Below are positions 1 through 8,396 of a DNA stretch of 53,134 nucleotides, piece after piece. Numbering within the stretch: the stretch's first letter is position 1; every line of letters begins with the position of its first letter. The DNA comes from JAJZIH01 sp021785265 (GTDB lineage: Bacteria; Pseudomonadota; Gammaproteobacteria; JAKAQQ01), in the NCBI GenBank assembly GCA_027338645.1, contig DAHWSH010000031.1, positions 1 through 53,134 on the forward strand. The letters are read 5' to 3'. The position numbers and the translations under genes are program-made. The notes below the pieces were generated by a model, which saw only the letters and a program-made list of their open reading frames with translations, was not told the origin of the DNA and searched no databases.

Positions 1-139
1 TCGGGTCTCGTTGCTCCTGGGTCAGCTGCGTGTAGTGTCTCATCGGTGCTCCTTCGACTGGCCAGTCGGGAAAGCCACGATGCGACCGCAGCTTGCCCCC
101 TTGGCCCGTCAGTGAAGTTGCACTTCAGAGTTGAATCCA
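1..139 (-). mobile_element. IS30-like element, 5' end only
   Basis: Read on the minus strand, an ATG at 43-41 opens a peptide beginning MRHYTQLTQEQR, the usual start of IS30-family transposases; it runs off the left window edge. The stretch at about 103-137, containing gtgaagttgcacttcagagt, resembles an IS30-type terminal inverted repeat and probably marks the element's end. Only 14 codons are visible, so the family call rests on that short match and the outer boundary is approximate. Confidence 0.45.
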
Positions 140-145
140 CCCTAT

Positions 146-197
146 CTAGACACTATGGCCTGACGTGCAGAACTGAAGGTCAAGCTATAGTGTCTAG
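146..197. repeat. perfect 11-bp inverted repeat with 30-bp loop
   Basis: CTAGACACTAT (146-156) is exactly inverted as ATAGTGTCTAG (187-197). It sits between the IS30-like end and the AbiE remnant, and the right arm lies inside the truncated AbiEii reading frame. It could be a small mobile-element end, a recombination scar or an operator. Function is unknown. Confidence 0.5.
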
Positions 198-248
198 CCG
201 GTCGCGCGGCGGTGCTGCGATGACCGGTTTGAAGGTTGCGGTGGCCAT
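180..248 (-). pseudogene. AbiEii-like toxin, N-terminal stub
   Basis: Two bases after the stop of the AbiEi-like remnant, an ATG at 248-246 opens a 22-codon frame beginning MATATFKPVIAAPP and ending in TGA at 180-182. The position directly downstream of the AbiEi-like gene, and the short similarity to starts of AbiEii nucleotidyltransferase toxins, suggest it is the truncated toxin gene. The frame dies in the 11-bp inverted repeat. The match is short, so the assignment leans on context. Confidence 0.3.
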
Positions 249-250
249 GA

Positions 251-700
251 CTACACCTCGGCGACGTCGGCGGGGGCGAGCAGCCCACGAACGAACTCCT
301 GCATCCAGATCGGCAGAGCGGAGAGGCCTGCACGGAGATCATCGTGGATCGCTTGCCGAGGCTGAGGGTCCGCGAGCAAGCGTCGCAACGCGGTCTGGAC
401 ACGCTGACGCTCGCGATCCTGAGCCAGCATGTCCTGCATCCAGTGCAGTGCCCGGACGACCCGCATGGCGGGCCGGTCGGTCCAATAGAGGCGGCTGGGT
501 GCGGCGAACATGAATTGGATCTCCTGGTTGCCGAGCTTGATCGGCTTCAGCCGCGCATCGCCAGAACCTCATGCGGGCGGGGACGCGGTGGCGAGGCCGA
601 GATCGTGGAAGTCGGCTGGCGTCCAGATCTCGTCCGGGCTGGACGCGATCCGGGCGAGCAGCCGGGAACGGAGGTCGGTGCCTTGCGCCAAATTCGTCAT
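251..700 (-). pseudogene. AbiEi-like (type IV antitoxin) remnant with internal deletion and stop
   Basis: One minus-strand frame runs from an ATG at 700-698 to a TAG at 253-251, broken by one TGA near residue 44. The N-terminal part (RSRLLARIASSPDEIWTPAD) looks like the winged-helix start of AbiEi/DUF6088 antitoxins. The C-terminal part (DARLKPIKLG, then APSRLYWTDRPAMRVVRALHW, then LPIWMQEFV) matches the family's C-terminal domain. The middle is missing: the joint falls at a DLG tripeptide that, from memory of the family, occurs in both the N-terminal and central parts, which suggests a deletion between short repeats. The TGA sits where I would expect an arginine codon. It is non-functional as written. 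Confidence 0.5.
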
Positions 701-791
701 GTCCGAAGTCTGCTACATCTTTCGGACAGTTGGTCGAGCCACGCGCCACAGTGTATGCAGAGTGGCGCCGACAGAGATGGACTCCAATTCT

Positions 792-994
792 TGGACACTG
801 GATTAAGTGGACATCCGCCTCTACAGTAATTGAGACAAGGAGCGGAATACCATGAGCAAAATACTCCGTAACCACACCTCGCAATTCAAGGCCAAGGTGG
901 CTTGGGAGACTTTGGCAAGGGTCAGACCACCGCCGATCCCACCGGAGATCGCGAAGGGCGATTCGCCAAGATCGGACAGCTAAGGATGCGCTGA
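792..994 (+). mobile_element. IS3-family OrfA remnant
   Basis: After an end-like sequence at about 792-818, an ATG at 852 opens MSKILRNHTSQFKAKVAWE, the typical start of IS3-family OrfA (HTH subunit). The frame is then lost, but another frame at 953-994 reads EGRFAKIGQLRM, matching the conserved end of OrfA. The middle of OrfA and all of OrfB are absent. It is dead DNA. Confidence 0.5.
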
Positions 995-1500
995 ACCATT
1001 CAGCATGTGGTTGATGATGGAGACAGACGAAAGCAGATTTCTGAATTTCCTGATGAGCGCAGTGGAAATGCATTTTCCAGATCCAATTTCATTCTGGTTT
1101 TGCTGCTTTCTTATCCTGATTTCCCTCGGTTTACATTCTCGGGCCGCCCCGGCTGACCAAGCGCTCCGGGATGAGCTTCCTCCAGATGCAAGGCCAAGCT
1201 GCAGGAGGTTCTCCTTGCTCGGATACGGGAAAACAAGTCGGGGCCTGTGTTTGTAGTGTAAGGGGCGTATGGAAGTGCTACGCTGAATAAACGCAGGAAA
1301 AACCGGTGGGATTCACAAATTAAGGGACGCGTGCAGAGTTCGTCTGAAACGGTGAGCGTGGGTTTACCGGGAGGTAGGGGCCATGAGTGAGCGGACAGAG
1401 TGCATCGACGGGAAGGGGACAAGGCATCGCCTGGGGAGGCGTTCCTTCCCGAGACGGACGACAAACCTTTTTTTGCCGGAACCGGGATTCCTTTGCGGGG
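995..1500. other. no recognisable gene
   Basis: This stretch between the IS3 remnant and sspB has short open frames on both strands but none resembles a protein I know, and none has a convincing start. The end near sspB (1464-1500) may hold the 3' end of the petB-petC-sspA-sspB transcript, but I see no clear hairpin with a T-run. Confidence 0.4.
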
Positions 1501-1893
1501 CTACTTGACGATCCGGAGGGTCGGCCGGCCCGTGGGCGAGTGATCCTTGGGCGGAGATGTCGGCGGTCCCCCGGCCGGAAGCGCGGGCTCGTCGGGAAAC
1601 CACATCCCGACGCCATTTTCCGCGGCGAAAATGCCGAGACAGGCGGCGAGCGGAATCCGGACTGAAAAAGGATTGCCGTCAAAACGCATCTCGGCTTCGA
1701 TCCCGTCTGGGCCGAGGGCGAGCGTGCGGGTGGCTGCCGGGGACAGGTTGAGGATGACTCGGCCCTCGGGGGCCGGCAGGGGCGGGATCCGGGTGCCTTC
1801 GACCCCCACCGCAAGGACGAGGTGCGGGGTGAGGTCGTTGTCCACGATCCACTGGTGGAAGGCCCGGAGGAGATAGGACCGGTAGGGAATCAT
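1501..1893 (-). CDS. sspB: SspB, ClpXP specificity factor
   Basis: A 130-residue adaptor that delivers SsrA-tagged and other substrates to the ClpXP protease. The fold region is roughly residues 1-105 (MIPYRSYLLRAFHQW start), followed by a Pro-rich flexible linker. The C-terminal tail GRPTLRIVK matches the ClpX-docking tail of E. coli SspB (GRPALRVVK), a strong diagnostic. The ATG at 1893 overlaps the sspA stop (ATGA), so the two are translationally coupled, as in other proteobacteria. Family length is normal (about 130-165 residues). Confidence 0.92.
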   Translation of the reverse strand: MIPYRSYLLRAFHQWIVDNDLTPHLVLAVGVEGTRIPPLPAPEGRVILNLSPAATRTLALGPDGIEAEMRFDGNPFSVRIPLAACLGIFAAENGVGMWFPDEPALPAGGPPTSPPKDHSPTGRPTLRIVK

Positions 1894-2501
1894 GGAGTCG
1901 GCAAGGATCGGATCCGCCGTTCCTGCGTACTCAGGCTCGTCCGGAAGGCCGGACGACGAAACAGCCGATCTGCGTAATCCACGAGCGGTGCCGGTAGCGA
2001 AGTGAGTGGAATCTCCCAGGACTCGAGGCGCCAGAGGATCGGGGCCAGACTGATGTCGACCAGCGTGAGTTCGTCGCTCAGGAAAAAAGGTTTCTCGGCG
2101 AAGACCTCGCGACTGCCGGCCAGGCTTTCCCTCAGCTGGGCCCGACACTTGTCGGTCTTGCCCCGGGCCCGGTTCTCGAGATCCGGAATGAGCGAATACC
2201 AGTCGCGCTCGATGCGGTAGAGGGCCAACCGCATCCGGGCTCGCGCGATGGGGTCGGGCGGCAGGAGGGGGGGGTGGGGGAAGCGCTCGTCCAGATACTC
2301 GAGGATGATCCGGCCCGGATAGATCATGACGTCCCGATCGCACATCATGGGAATCAGCTGGTAGGGATTGACAGGCAGGAGTTCGGCCGGAAGCGGCCCT
2401 CCGGCTCCCAGGTCCACGACGGAGGTTTCAACCGACTTCTCGGCGATCACGATGCGGACCCGATGGCTGTCGACACCCATCGGATCCGAGTAAAGTTTCA
2501 T
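1890..2501 (-). CDS. sspA: SspA, stringent starvation protein A
   Basis: A 203-residue GST-fold protein that in E. coli binds RNA polymerase and alters transcription during starvation and acid stress. It has a thioredoxin-like N-terminal half (MKLYSDPMGVDSHRVRIVIAEK; cis-Pro region near NPYQLIP) and an all-helical C-terminal half (about 90-190). It lies 62 bp downstream of petC, and petABC-sspAB is a conserved order in beta- and gammaproteobacteria, so cotranscription with petBC is likely. The stop overlaps the sspB start. A role as a catalytic GST is unlikely given the context. Confidence 0.9.
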   Translation of the reverse strand: MKLYSDPMGVDSHRVRIVIAEKSVETSVVDLGAGGPLPAELLPVNPYQLIPMMCDRDVMIYPGRIILEYLDERFPHPPLLPPDPIARARMRLALYRIERDWYSLIPDLENRARGKTDKCRAQLRESLAGSREVFAEKPFFLSDELTLVDISLAPILWRLESWEIPLTSLPAPLVDYADRLFRRPAFRTSLSTQERRIRSLPTP

Positions 2502-2563
2502 CCGACTAACGGCAGACCGGCATCCGGCGTGGACGCGCAGTCAGTGACCGTACTCCATCCTTC

Positions 2564-3346
2564 TCATTTTTCATGGGGATGCTTGCGGTGGACATCTTTC
2601 CAGTATTCGCGCTTGAGGACATAGGCGAAAATCGTGAAGACCACCAGGAAGGCGATGACCCAGATCCCGAGGTGAATCCGCTTGAGCTCGTCGGGATGAC
2701 CCACGTAGTAAAGGAAGTTGGTCAGGTTGCCCACCATGCTCCGGAAGGCCACGGGGGAGCGGGTCCCCGGGGTGACCTGATCGAAGCGGACGAAGCGGTT
2801 GATCGTCCCCCCGTTCTCACTGACCTTGCGGTAGACGATTTTCTGCAAACCCTGGACCTGCCAGAAGGGATCCGGCATGGCCACCCGGTAGAACGCGGCA
2901 TTGTTCACCCCGGTCGGACGGGTGGGGTCGAGGTAGAAGCTCTGGAGGTAGGTGTAGACCCAGTTCACCCCCTTCTGGTCCACCATCACGGAGAGATCCG
3001 GGGGGGCGGCCCCGAACCACCGGTTCGCTTCCTGTGCCGGCATGGCGTTGAGCATCATCTGGGTGGGTTTGGTCTGCAGGAACATGAGTTCCCGGAGCGC
3101 CCGCTTGTTCAGGCGCAGATCACGTCCGATGCGGCTCCATCGCACATATTGAAGCGTGTGGCAACCCATGCAGTAGTTGACGAACGTCCGGGCACCCCGC
3201 TGGAGGGAGGCCCGGTTGTTGAGGTTCACCGGGGCCGTCATGAGCGGGTAGCCCGATAGCTGAATGGCGTGCCCCGTGGCCGGGTAGAGGAGGAACGCCA
3301 GGAACGCGCCGGCAGCGGCCCGGCTCTGCCATGTCTTGCGTTTCAT
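2564..3346 (-). CDS. petC: cytochrome c1 of the bc1 complex
   Basis: A 260-residue membrane-anchored haem c subunit that passes electrons from the Rieske protein to a soluble cytochrome. A signal peptide ends near residue 27 (TGHA/IQL). The haem site is C59-M-G-C62-H63, and M157 in RVAMPDPF is the probable sixth ligand. A single C-terminal transmembrane helix (about 227-247) is followed by a basic tail. The ATG at 3346 overlaps the petB stop by 4 bp, showing coupling. The gene order is petB-petC-sspA-sspB without the usual petA in front. Confidence 0.95.
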   Translation of the reverse strand: MKRKTWQSRAAAGAFLAFLLYPATGHAIQLSGYPLMTAPVNLNNRASLQRGARTFVNYCMGCHTLQYVRWSRIGRDLRLNKRALRELMFLQTKPTQMMLNAMPAQEANRWFGAAPPDLSVMVDQKGVNWVYTYLQSFYLDPTRPTGVNNAAFYRVAMPDPFWQVQGLQKIVYRKVSENGGTINRFVRFDQVTPGTRSPVAFRSMVGNLTNFLYYVGHPDELKRIHLGIWVIAFLVVFTIFAYVLKREYWKDVHRKHPHEK

Positions 3347-4770
3347 CGGAAGGTCACCCGTTGAGGTACGGCACGATCCCTCAGACCATCCGGCCAGATC
3401 AGGGGGACCAGATAAAACAGGATGAGATAAGCCACTGGAATGACGAGGGTTCGCCAGATGAGGGGAGCGATCGAGGCCAGGTAGAATCGCCAGTCAATCA
3501 AGAGCACCCCGGCCAGGGTCACGAGGAAGGTCGTGATGAGGGCTCGTCGGCTGGGCCGGCGCGCATACAGCCAGGCCGTGACGAAAAAGAGGAAATAGAG
3601 CTCCGCGATCCGAAGGCCCAGTTTCTGCCAGAACAGGGTCGCCGGTTGTATGCCGATGTAGCCCAGAAAAAGGAAAGTGGCCGCGAAAACGCCCAGGAGG
3701 ATCCGGTACATCGGTGCCCGGTAGCGGAAGGACTTGATGGGATGACGGTCGATCCAGGGCATGAGAAACAGGAGAATGACCGCAAGCGCGAAGGCACTCA
3801 CCCCGAATTCCTTGTTGGGGAAGGAACGGAGTACAGCGTAGTAGGGCGTGAAATACCAGAGCGGCCGGATATCCGGTGGCGTCTGCAGGAAATTGGCCGG
3901 CTTGAAGTTGTTGCGTTCGATGAAAAAGCCGTGCAGGGTCGGCGCGTAAAACGCGATGAGCGCAAAGATGACCAGGAAAACCCCTACGCCGAAGAGGTCT
4001 TTCACCGTGTAGTAGGGATGGAAGGGCACGCCATCCACCGGCTTGCCTTGGGCATCCAGGTTTTCGTGGATCTCGATTCCATCCGGGTTGTTGGAACCGA
4101 CCTCGTGGAGTGCCATGAGGTGGCAGACGACGAGAAAGAGGAGCAGGAGGGGGATGGCCACGACATGCAGGGCGAAGAAGCGGTTGAGCGTCGCTCCGCT
4201 GATCCCGAAATCGCCCCGGATCCAGATTTCGAGGTGGCTGCCGATCCACGGAATGGCCCCGAAGAGTGAGGTGATGACCACCGCTCCCCAGTAAGACATC
4301 TGTCCCCAGGGCAGGAGGTAGCCCATGAAGGCCTCGGCCATGAGGCAGACATAGATGAGCATCCCGATGATCCAGAGCAGCTCGCGGGGTTTCTTGTAGG
4401 AGCCATAAAGCAGGCCGCGGAACATGTGCAGGTAGATCACGGCAAAAAACAGCGAGGCACCGGTCGTATGCAGGTACCGGATGAGCCAACCCCAGTGGAC
4501 ATCCCGCATGATGTACTGGACGGAGCCGAAAGCCAGGTGGGCGTTGGGCTGGTAACTCATGGCCAGGAAAATGCCCGTCACGATCTGGTTGACGAGGATC
4601 AGGAGGGCAATCGAACCGAAGAAATACCAGAAGTTGAAATTGATGGGGGCGTAGTACTCGCTCACTTGGCTGCGCCAGAGCTTGCTCACGGGAAATCGGG
4701 AATCGATCCACCCGAAAAGGCGTCTTCCCCACCCGGCCCGAGCGTTGGGAACGGTCTCACGCTGTTTCAT
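3343..4770 (-). CDS. petB: cytochrome b of the bc1 complex
   Basis: A 475-residue integral membrane subunit holding both b haems and the quinol sites. Haem ligands are visible as H101/H115 and H202/H217, 14 and 15 residues apart; 15 in the second pair is characteristic of the beta/gamma group. The Qo motif at residues 303-306 is PLWY rather than PEWY (PVWY is usual in beta/gamma). The protein runs well past the usual eight-helix core: after about residue 350 there are further hydrophobic segments up to about 460. It heads a minus-strand unit with petC, sspA and sspB; petA lies elsewhere (20375-21046). Confidence 0.95.
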   Translation of the reverse strand: MKQRETVPNARAGWGRRLFGWIDSRFPVSKLWRSQVSEYYAPINFNFWYFFGSIALLILVNQIVTGIFLAMSYQPNAHLAFGSVQYIMRDVHWGWLIRYLHTTGASLFFAVIYLHMFRGLLYGSYKKPRELLWIIGMLIYVCLMAEAFMGYLLPWGQMSYWGAVVITSLFGAIPWIGSHLEIWIRGDFGISGATLNRFFALHVVAIPLLLLFLVVCHLMALHEVGSNNPDGIEIHENLDAQGKPVDGVPFHPYYTVKDLFGVGVFLVIFALIAFYAPTLHGFFIERNNFKPANFLQTPPDIRPLWYFTPYYAVLRSFPNKEFGVSAFALAVILLFLMPWIDRHPIKSFRYRAPMYRILLGVFAATFLFLGYIGIQPATLFWQKLGLRIAELYFLFFVTAWLYARRPSRRALITTFLVTLAGVLLIDWRFYLASIAPLIWRTLVIPVAYLILFYLVPLIWPDGLRDRAVPQRVTFR

Positions 4771-4838
4771 AACGGCTCCTCGAAGATCAGCAAACGGCCT
4801 GGTGACAAGGCAAGGGCTCGGGACCCGGGCACCGTCAG

Positions 4839-4865
4839 TTGCCTCTCATCGGTCAAGATTATAAT
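4839..4865. promoter_or_regulatory. possible divergent promoter region petB / vanY-like gene
   Basis: The intergenic stretch contains overlapping TATAAT hexamers on both strands (plus 4860-4865, minus 4863-4858) next to a near-palindrome GATCGAATCGATC. No good -35 box is obvious at 17 bp on either strand (the best plus-strand candidate TTGCCT is only 15 bp away). It is a plausible promoter zone, not a proven one. Confidence 0.3.
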
Positions 4866-4915
4866 AGATCGAATCGATCGGCGCGGAAATCATCCTCCCC
4901 TGGAGAGGATGGGGT

Positions 4916-5524
4916 TTGAGACTCCCACACACAGGAACCGGAATCATTTCGAGCACAGCCCCCCCGCTCGCGAACCCGACGCCCCACGCCCGCTTCCTGT
5001 GTGAGGTGGCCGCCTGCCATGCGGCACTGGGCCTGCCCAAGGACTACGGCCTGACCCGGCAGTTGCCCCTCCAGACTCCGCCCGCCTTCTGGATCGAGGA
5101 CGGCATCGATCTCCACGGCCGTCCCATCCGTCTCGCGCCGGAGACGAGCCGCGCCTTTCGAGCGCTCGTCGATGCCGCACGCGAAGCGGGATTCGTTCCC
5201 GTGGTGGTCTCCTCGTACCGTTCCCTGGCCCACCAGGCGCGTCTCGTGAAGCAGGCCGTGGACCGGGGTCAGTCGCTTGAGGGGGTGCTCCGTCGGATCG
5301 CCCCACCCGGATTCAGTGAACATCACACCGGCCGGGCCGTCGACCTATCCGTCGCTGGAGAGGCGGAACCGCTCACGGAAGCATTTGAAGAGACTGGATT
5401 CTATCACTGGTTGGAGAGACAGGCCGCCCGCTTCGGGTTCAGTCTCTCCTATCCACGGAACAATCGGGCCGGATTCATCTATGAACCCTGGCACTGGGCC
5501 TATCGCGCCGACCCGACGGCGTGA
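4916..5524 (+). CDS. VanY-type D-alanyl-D-alanine carboxypeptidase (M15B)
   Basis: A 202-residue putative peptidoglycan-trimming metallopeptidase. M15B signatures are clear: SSYRS, then GFSEHHTGRAVDL (zinc His and Asp ligands) and EPWHWAY (catalytic Glu and zinc His). The N-terminus lacks a clear signal peptide, so its compartment is uncertain and a start slightly downstream is possible. It is convergent with murA and overlaps its 3' end by 25 bp. Both act on cell wall, but the opposite orientation means they are not one operon. Confidence 0.85.
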   Translation: MRLPHTGTGIISSTAPPLANPTPHARFLCEVAACHAALGLPKDYGLTRQLPLQTPPAFWIEDGIDLHGRPIRLAPETSRAFRALVDAAREAGFVPVVVSSYRSLAHQARLVKQAVDRGQSLEGVLRRIAPPGFSEHHTGRAVDLSVAGEAEPLTEAFEETGFYHWLERQAARFGFSLSYPRNNRAGFIYEPWHWAYRADPTA

Positions 5525-6825
5525 ACGACACCGGGCTGGATCCACTCGCCGGAAGACCGTGGCCCACCGGGAAGACGCCGGATCCGGGCCCCGAGCTGCA
5601 GGAGCTTCTCCTCGATGCACTCGTAGCCCCGGTCAATGTGGTAGATGCGGTCAACGAGCGTCTGTCCTTCGGCCACGAGCGCGGCCAGCACCAGGCTGGC
5701 CGAGGCCCGGAGATCGGTGGCAATCACGGGAGCCGACTGGAGACGCTCGACCCCACGGATGATCGCCATGTTGCCCTCGAGCTGGATATCTGCACCCATG
5801 CGCTGTAATTCGTGGATATGCATGAACCGGTTCTCGAAGATCGTTTCAGTCACGGTTCCGGTTCCTTCGGCAATCGCATTGAGCGCCGTGAACTGGGCCT
5901 GCATGTCGGTCGGAAATGCGGGGTAGGGCGCGGTCCGGACCGACACGGCACGAGGACGTTTTCGCATGCGGATCTCGATGGCATTGTCGCGGGGCTCGAT
6001 TTCGGCACCGGACTCCCGGAGCTTCTCGAGCACGGACCCGACCAGTTCAGGCCGGGTATCCCGTAGGCAAACATGTCCCCGGGTCAGCGCGGCCGCCACG
6101 AGGTAAGTCCCGGTCTCGATGCGGTCTGGAAGCACTTCGTGGTCGGTGGCATGGAGTCGCGGGACGCCTTCGATCATGATCCGGTGGGTTCCCGCTCCCT
6201 CGATGCGCGCGCCCATGTGGATCAGGCAGTTCGCGAGGTCGATCACCTCCGGTTCTCGAGCGGCGTTGTCGATGATCGTCTGGCCGTCTGCCAGGGTCGC
6301 GGCCATCATGAGATTCTCGGTACCGGTCACGGAAACGGTGTCCATGAGGATCGGCGCACCCCGGAGGCGGCTGCAACGCGCCCGGATGTATCCCTCCTCC
6401 ACGCGGATCTCGGCCCCCATGCGTCTCAGTCCATCGAGATGCAGATTGACGGGGCGTACCCCGATGGCACATCCGCCGGGGAGCGAGACCTCGGCTTCTC
6501 CGAAGTGGCTGAGGAGGGGTCCCAGAACCAGGATCGATGCCCGCATGGTTTTGACCAGATCATACGGGGCGAAATAACGGCGGATACTCGACGCATCGAC
6601 TTCGAGACTCATCCTTTCATCGATCGTGACCTCGACCCCCATGAGTCGCAAGAGTTCGATGGTCGTCGTCACATCCTGCAGGTGGGGGACGTTGCCGATC
6701 CGCATGGGCTCTTTGCACAGGAGACAGGCGGCGAGGATCGGCAAGGTCGAGTTCTTGGCTCCGGAGATCCGGATCTCCCCCTCGAGGGGGCGCCCACCTT
6801 CGATGAGTAGCTTGTCCATGTTCAT
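5500..6825 (-). CDS. murA: UDP-N-acetylglucosamine 1-carboxyvinyltransferase
   Basis: A 441-residue cytosolic enzyme that adds enolpyruvate from PEP to UDP-GlcNAc, the first committed step of peptidoglycan synthesis and the fosfomycin target. The start LLIEGGRPLEGEIRISGAKN is diagnostic. C119 in PGGCAIGVRP is the catalytic cysteine, so fosfomycin sensitivity is expected. Later motifs such as PTDMQAQFTALN and ENRFMHIHEL are intact. The start overlaps the upstream ibaG stop by 4 bp, the common ibaG-murA pairing. A second Met two codons in (6819) is an alternative start. The last 25 or so residues are less conserved. Confidence 0.96.
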   Translation of the reverse strand: MNMDKLLIEGGRPLEGEIRISGAKNSTLPILAACLLCKEPMRIGNVPHLQDVTTTIELLRLMGVEVTIDERMSLEVDASSIRRYFAPYDLVKTMRASILVLGPLLSHFGEAEVSLPGGCAIGVRPVNLHLDGLRRMGAEIRVEEGYIRARCSRLRGAPILMDTVSVTGTENLMMAATLADGQTIIDNAAREPEVIDLANCLIHMGARIEGAGTHRIMIEGVPRLHATDHEVLPDRIETGTYLVAAALTRGHVCLRDTRPELVGSVLEKLRESGAEIEPRDNAIEIRMRKRPRAVSVRTAPYPAFPTDMQAQFTALNAIAEGTGTVTETIFENRFMHIHELQRMGADIQLEGNMAIIRGVERLQSAPVIATDLRASASLVLAALVAEGQTLVDRIYHIDRGYECIEEKLLQLGARIRRLPGGPRSSGEWIQPGVVHAVGSAR

Positions 6826-7085
6826 GTCCGGGCCCGCTGGCTTTCCGCCGGGGTCAGGGTTTCGAGCGTGAGCGCATGGATGGCTCCACCCACCGGACGG
6901 CCCAGTGCACGGTAGACCCGCCGGTGTCGTTCCAGCAGAGGTAGACCCGTGAAGCTTTCGCTGACGATGCGGGCGGAAAAATGACGACCATCGGGGCTTT
7001 CGACCACGACCACCGCATCCGGGATCGCTTCGAGGAGGGCTCCGCGGAGGGTTTCTGGGGTGAGCCCCGGCTGGGGGTTGATCAT
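6822..7085 (-). CDS. ibaG: BolA-family protein IbaG
   Basis: An 87-residue small cytosolic protein. BolA-family features include SPDGRHFSARIVSESF and GLPLLERHRRVYRAL with the conserved histidine used to share an Fe-S cluster with a monothiol glutaredoxin. Position directly ahead of murA, with a 4-bp overlap, is typical for IbaG (YrbA) rather than BolA itself. In E. coli the mla genes precede ibaG; here none are present, and ibaG is the first gene of its unit. Confidence 0.85.
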   Translation of the reverse strand: MINPQPGLTPETLRGALLEAIPDAVVVVESPDGRHFSARIVSESFTGLPLLERHRRVYRALGRPVGGAIHALTLETLTPAESQRART

Positions 7086-7376
7086 CGCGTCGTACTCCGC
7101 CCCCCCGCGGGGTGGCTCAGGGGCTGACCGGAAGCGCGGGGGATATCCCCGCTTCCCATCTTGGATATGATACCCGCCCCGGTGGGCCGCGGGGGGGGCA
7201 GGTGACCTCCGATCCGGACCGGATCGGGCATCCTTGGGCGATTATGCTATCCTGACCCCAAGGGCTCTGCCTCGGGTTCCGGCGTCCGGAGGGCCCGTTC
7301 CGGAGGGGATCCCCTCCCCTCGAGTGGAAGCGCGGCGCCCACGGAATCCAGCCTGCATGACCCAATCCCACCTCCG
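7086..7376. other. divergent intergenic region ibaG / kdsD with strong hairpin
   Basis: About 290 bp separate the two transcription units. A near-perfect hairpin (GGAAGC-GCGGGG, loop GATAT, CCCCGC-TTCC; about 7130-7156) contains the 12-bp palindrome GGGGATATCCCC at 7139-7150. It has no T-run and does not lie between converging genes, so it is more likely a 5' leader structure or protein site than a terminator. Promoters for both units should be here but I cannot place them convincingly. Confidence 0.4.
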
Positions 7377-8396
7377 ATGCTGAACCCACCGACTCCGGTC
7401 CTCGCGAACCCCCCTCGGCCGGCCGACTCGGATGAGACCCTCCTCGCGAGTGGACGGCGCGTGTTGGGGATCGAGGCGCAGGCGCTTGCAGAGGTGACGA
7501 AAAACCCTCCGACCGGATTTGCTCAGGCCTGCCGGCTGTGCCTGGCCTGCCGTGGACGGATCATCGTGACCGGGATGGGAAAAAGTGGCCACATCGCCCG
7601 GAAAATTGCCTCGACCCTGTCCAGCACGGGCACACCCTCGTTCTTCGTCCATCCGGGAGAAGCCAGCCACGGCGATCTCGGTATGCTGGTTGCGGGAGAT
7701 TTGGTACTCGCCATCTCCCATTCGGGAGAAACGGAGGAAATTCTGGCACTCCTTCCCCGCATCCGGCGTCTTGCATTGCCACTCATCACCATCACGGGCA
7801 ACCCGAAATCGCGCCTCGCCCAGCTGTCCGACCTCATTCTCGAATCTCCGGTGACCCAGGAAGCCTGTTCGCTCAACCTGGCGCCGACGGCGAGCACCAC
7901 GGTGGCTTTGGCACTGGGTGATGCCCTGGCGGTCACCCTGCTCGAGGCGCGCGGGTTCACCCGCGAGGATTTCGCCTACGCCCACCCGGCCGGTCGTCTC
8001 GGCCGGCGGCTGTGGATGCGGGTCGCGGATCTCATGCACCAGGGAGCCGCCATCCCCGAAGTCGGCCCGGAAACCGGTCTTGGCCAGGCCCTGGTCGAGA
8101 TGACCGGGAAAGGTCTCGGCATGACCGCCGTCACCGGACCCGACCGTGCGCTTCTGGGTGTGTTCACCGACGGCGACCTGCGCCGTGCGCTCGACCGCCG
8201 CATCGATCTTCACGACTGCCGCATGGCCTCGGTCATGACCCGCGAACCCAAGACGATTGCGCCGGATGCCCTGGCCGTCAAGGCGCTTGAGTTGATGGAA
8301 GAGCACCGGATCGGTGCGGTGCTCGTGACCGACGCCAAAGGCCGGCTCGTGGGTGCGCTCAGCATGCACGATCTGCTTCGTGCCGGAGTGGTGTGA
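7377..8396 (+). CDS. kdsD: arabinose-5-phosphate isomerase
   Basis: A 339-residue enzyme converting ribulose 5-phosphate to arabinose 5-phosphate for KDO synthesis. It has an N-terminal SIS domain (about 45-180; GMGKSGH at 66-72, SHSGETEE) and two CBS domains (about 205-335; MTREPKTI, SMHDLLRAGVV). About 15 residues at the N-terminus (PPTPVLANPPRP) are not typical of the family, so an internal start is possible. First of a packed operon: kdsC starts immediately after its stop. Confidence 0.93.
   Translation: MLNPPTPVLANPPRPADSDETLLASGRRVLGIEAQALAEVTKNPPTGFAQACRLCLACRGRIIVTGMGKSGHIARKIASTLSSTGTPSFFVHPGEASHGDLGMLVAGDLVLAISHSGETEEILALLPRIRRLALPLITITGNPKSRLAQLSDLILESPVTQEACSLNLAPTASTTVALALGDALAVTLLEARGFTREDFAYAHPAGRLGRRLWMRVADLMHQGAAIPEVGPETGLGQALVEMTGKGLGMTAVTGPDRALLGVFTDGDLRRALDRRIDLHDCRMASVMTREPKTIAPDALAVKALELMEEHRIGAVLVTDAKGRLVGALSMHDLLRAGVV

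Noticed and set aside
1111..1464. Open minus-strand frame of 117 codons downstream of sspB
   Set aside because: Composition and lack of family similarity suggest chance in GC-rich DNA; no ribosome binding site.
7130..7156. Strong hairpin read as a terminator
   Set aside because: It has no T-run on either strand and lies between diverging genes, where no transcript should end.
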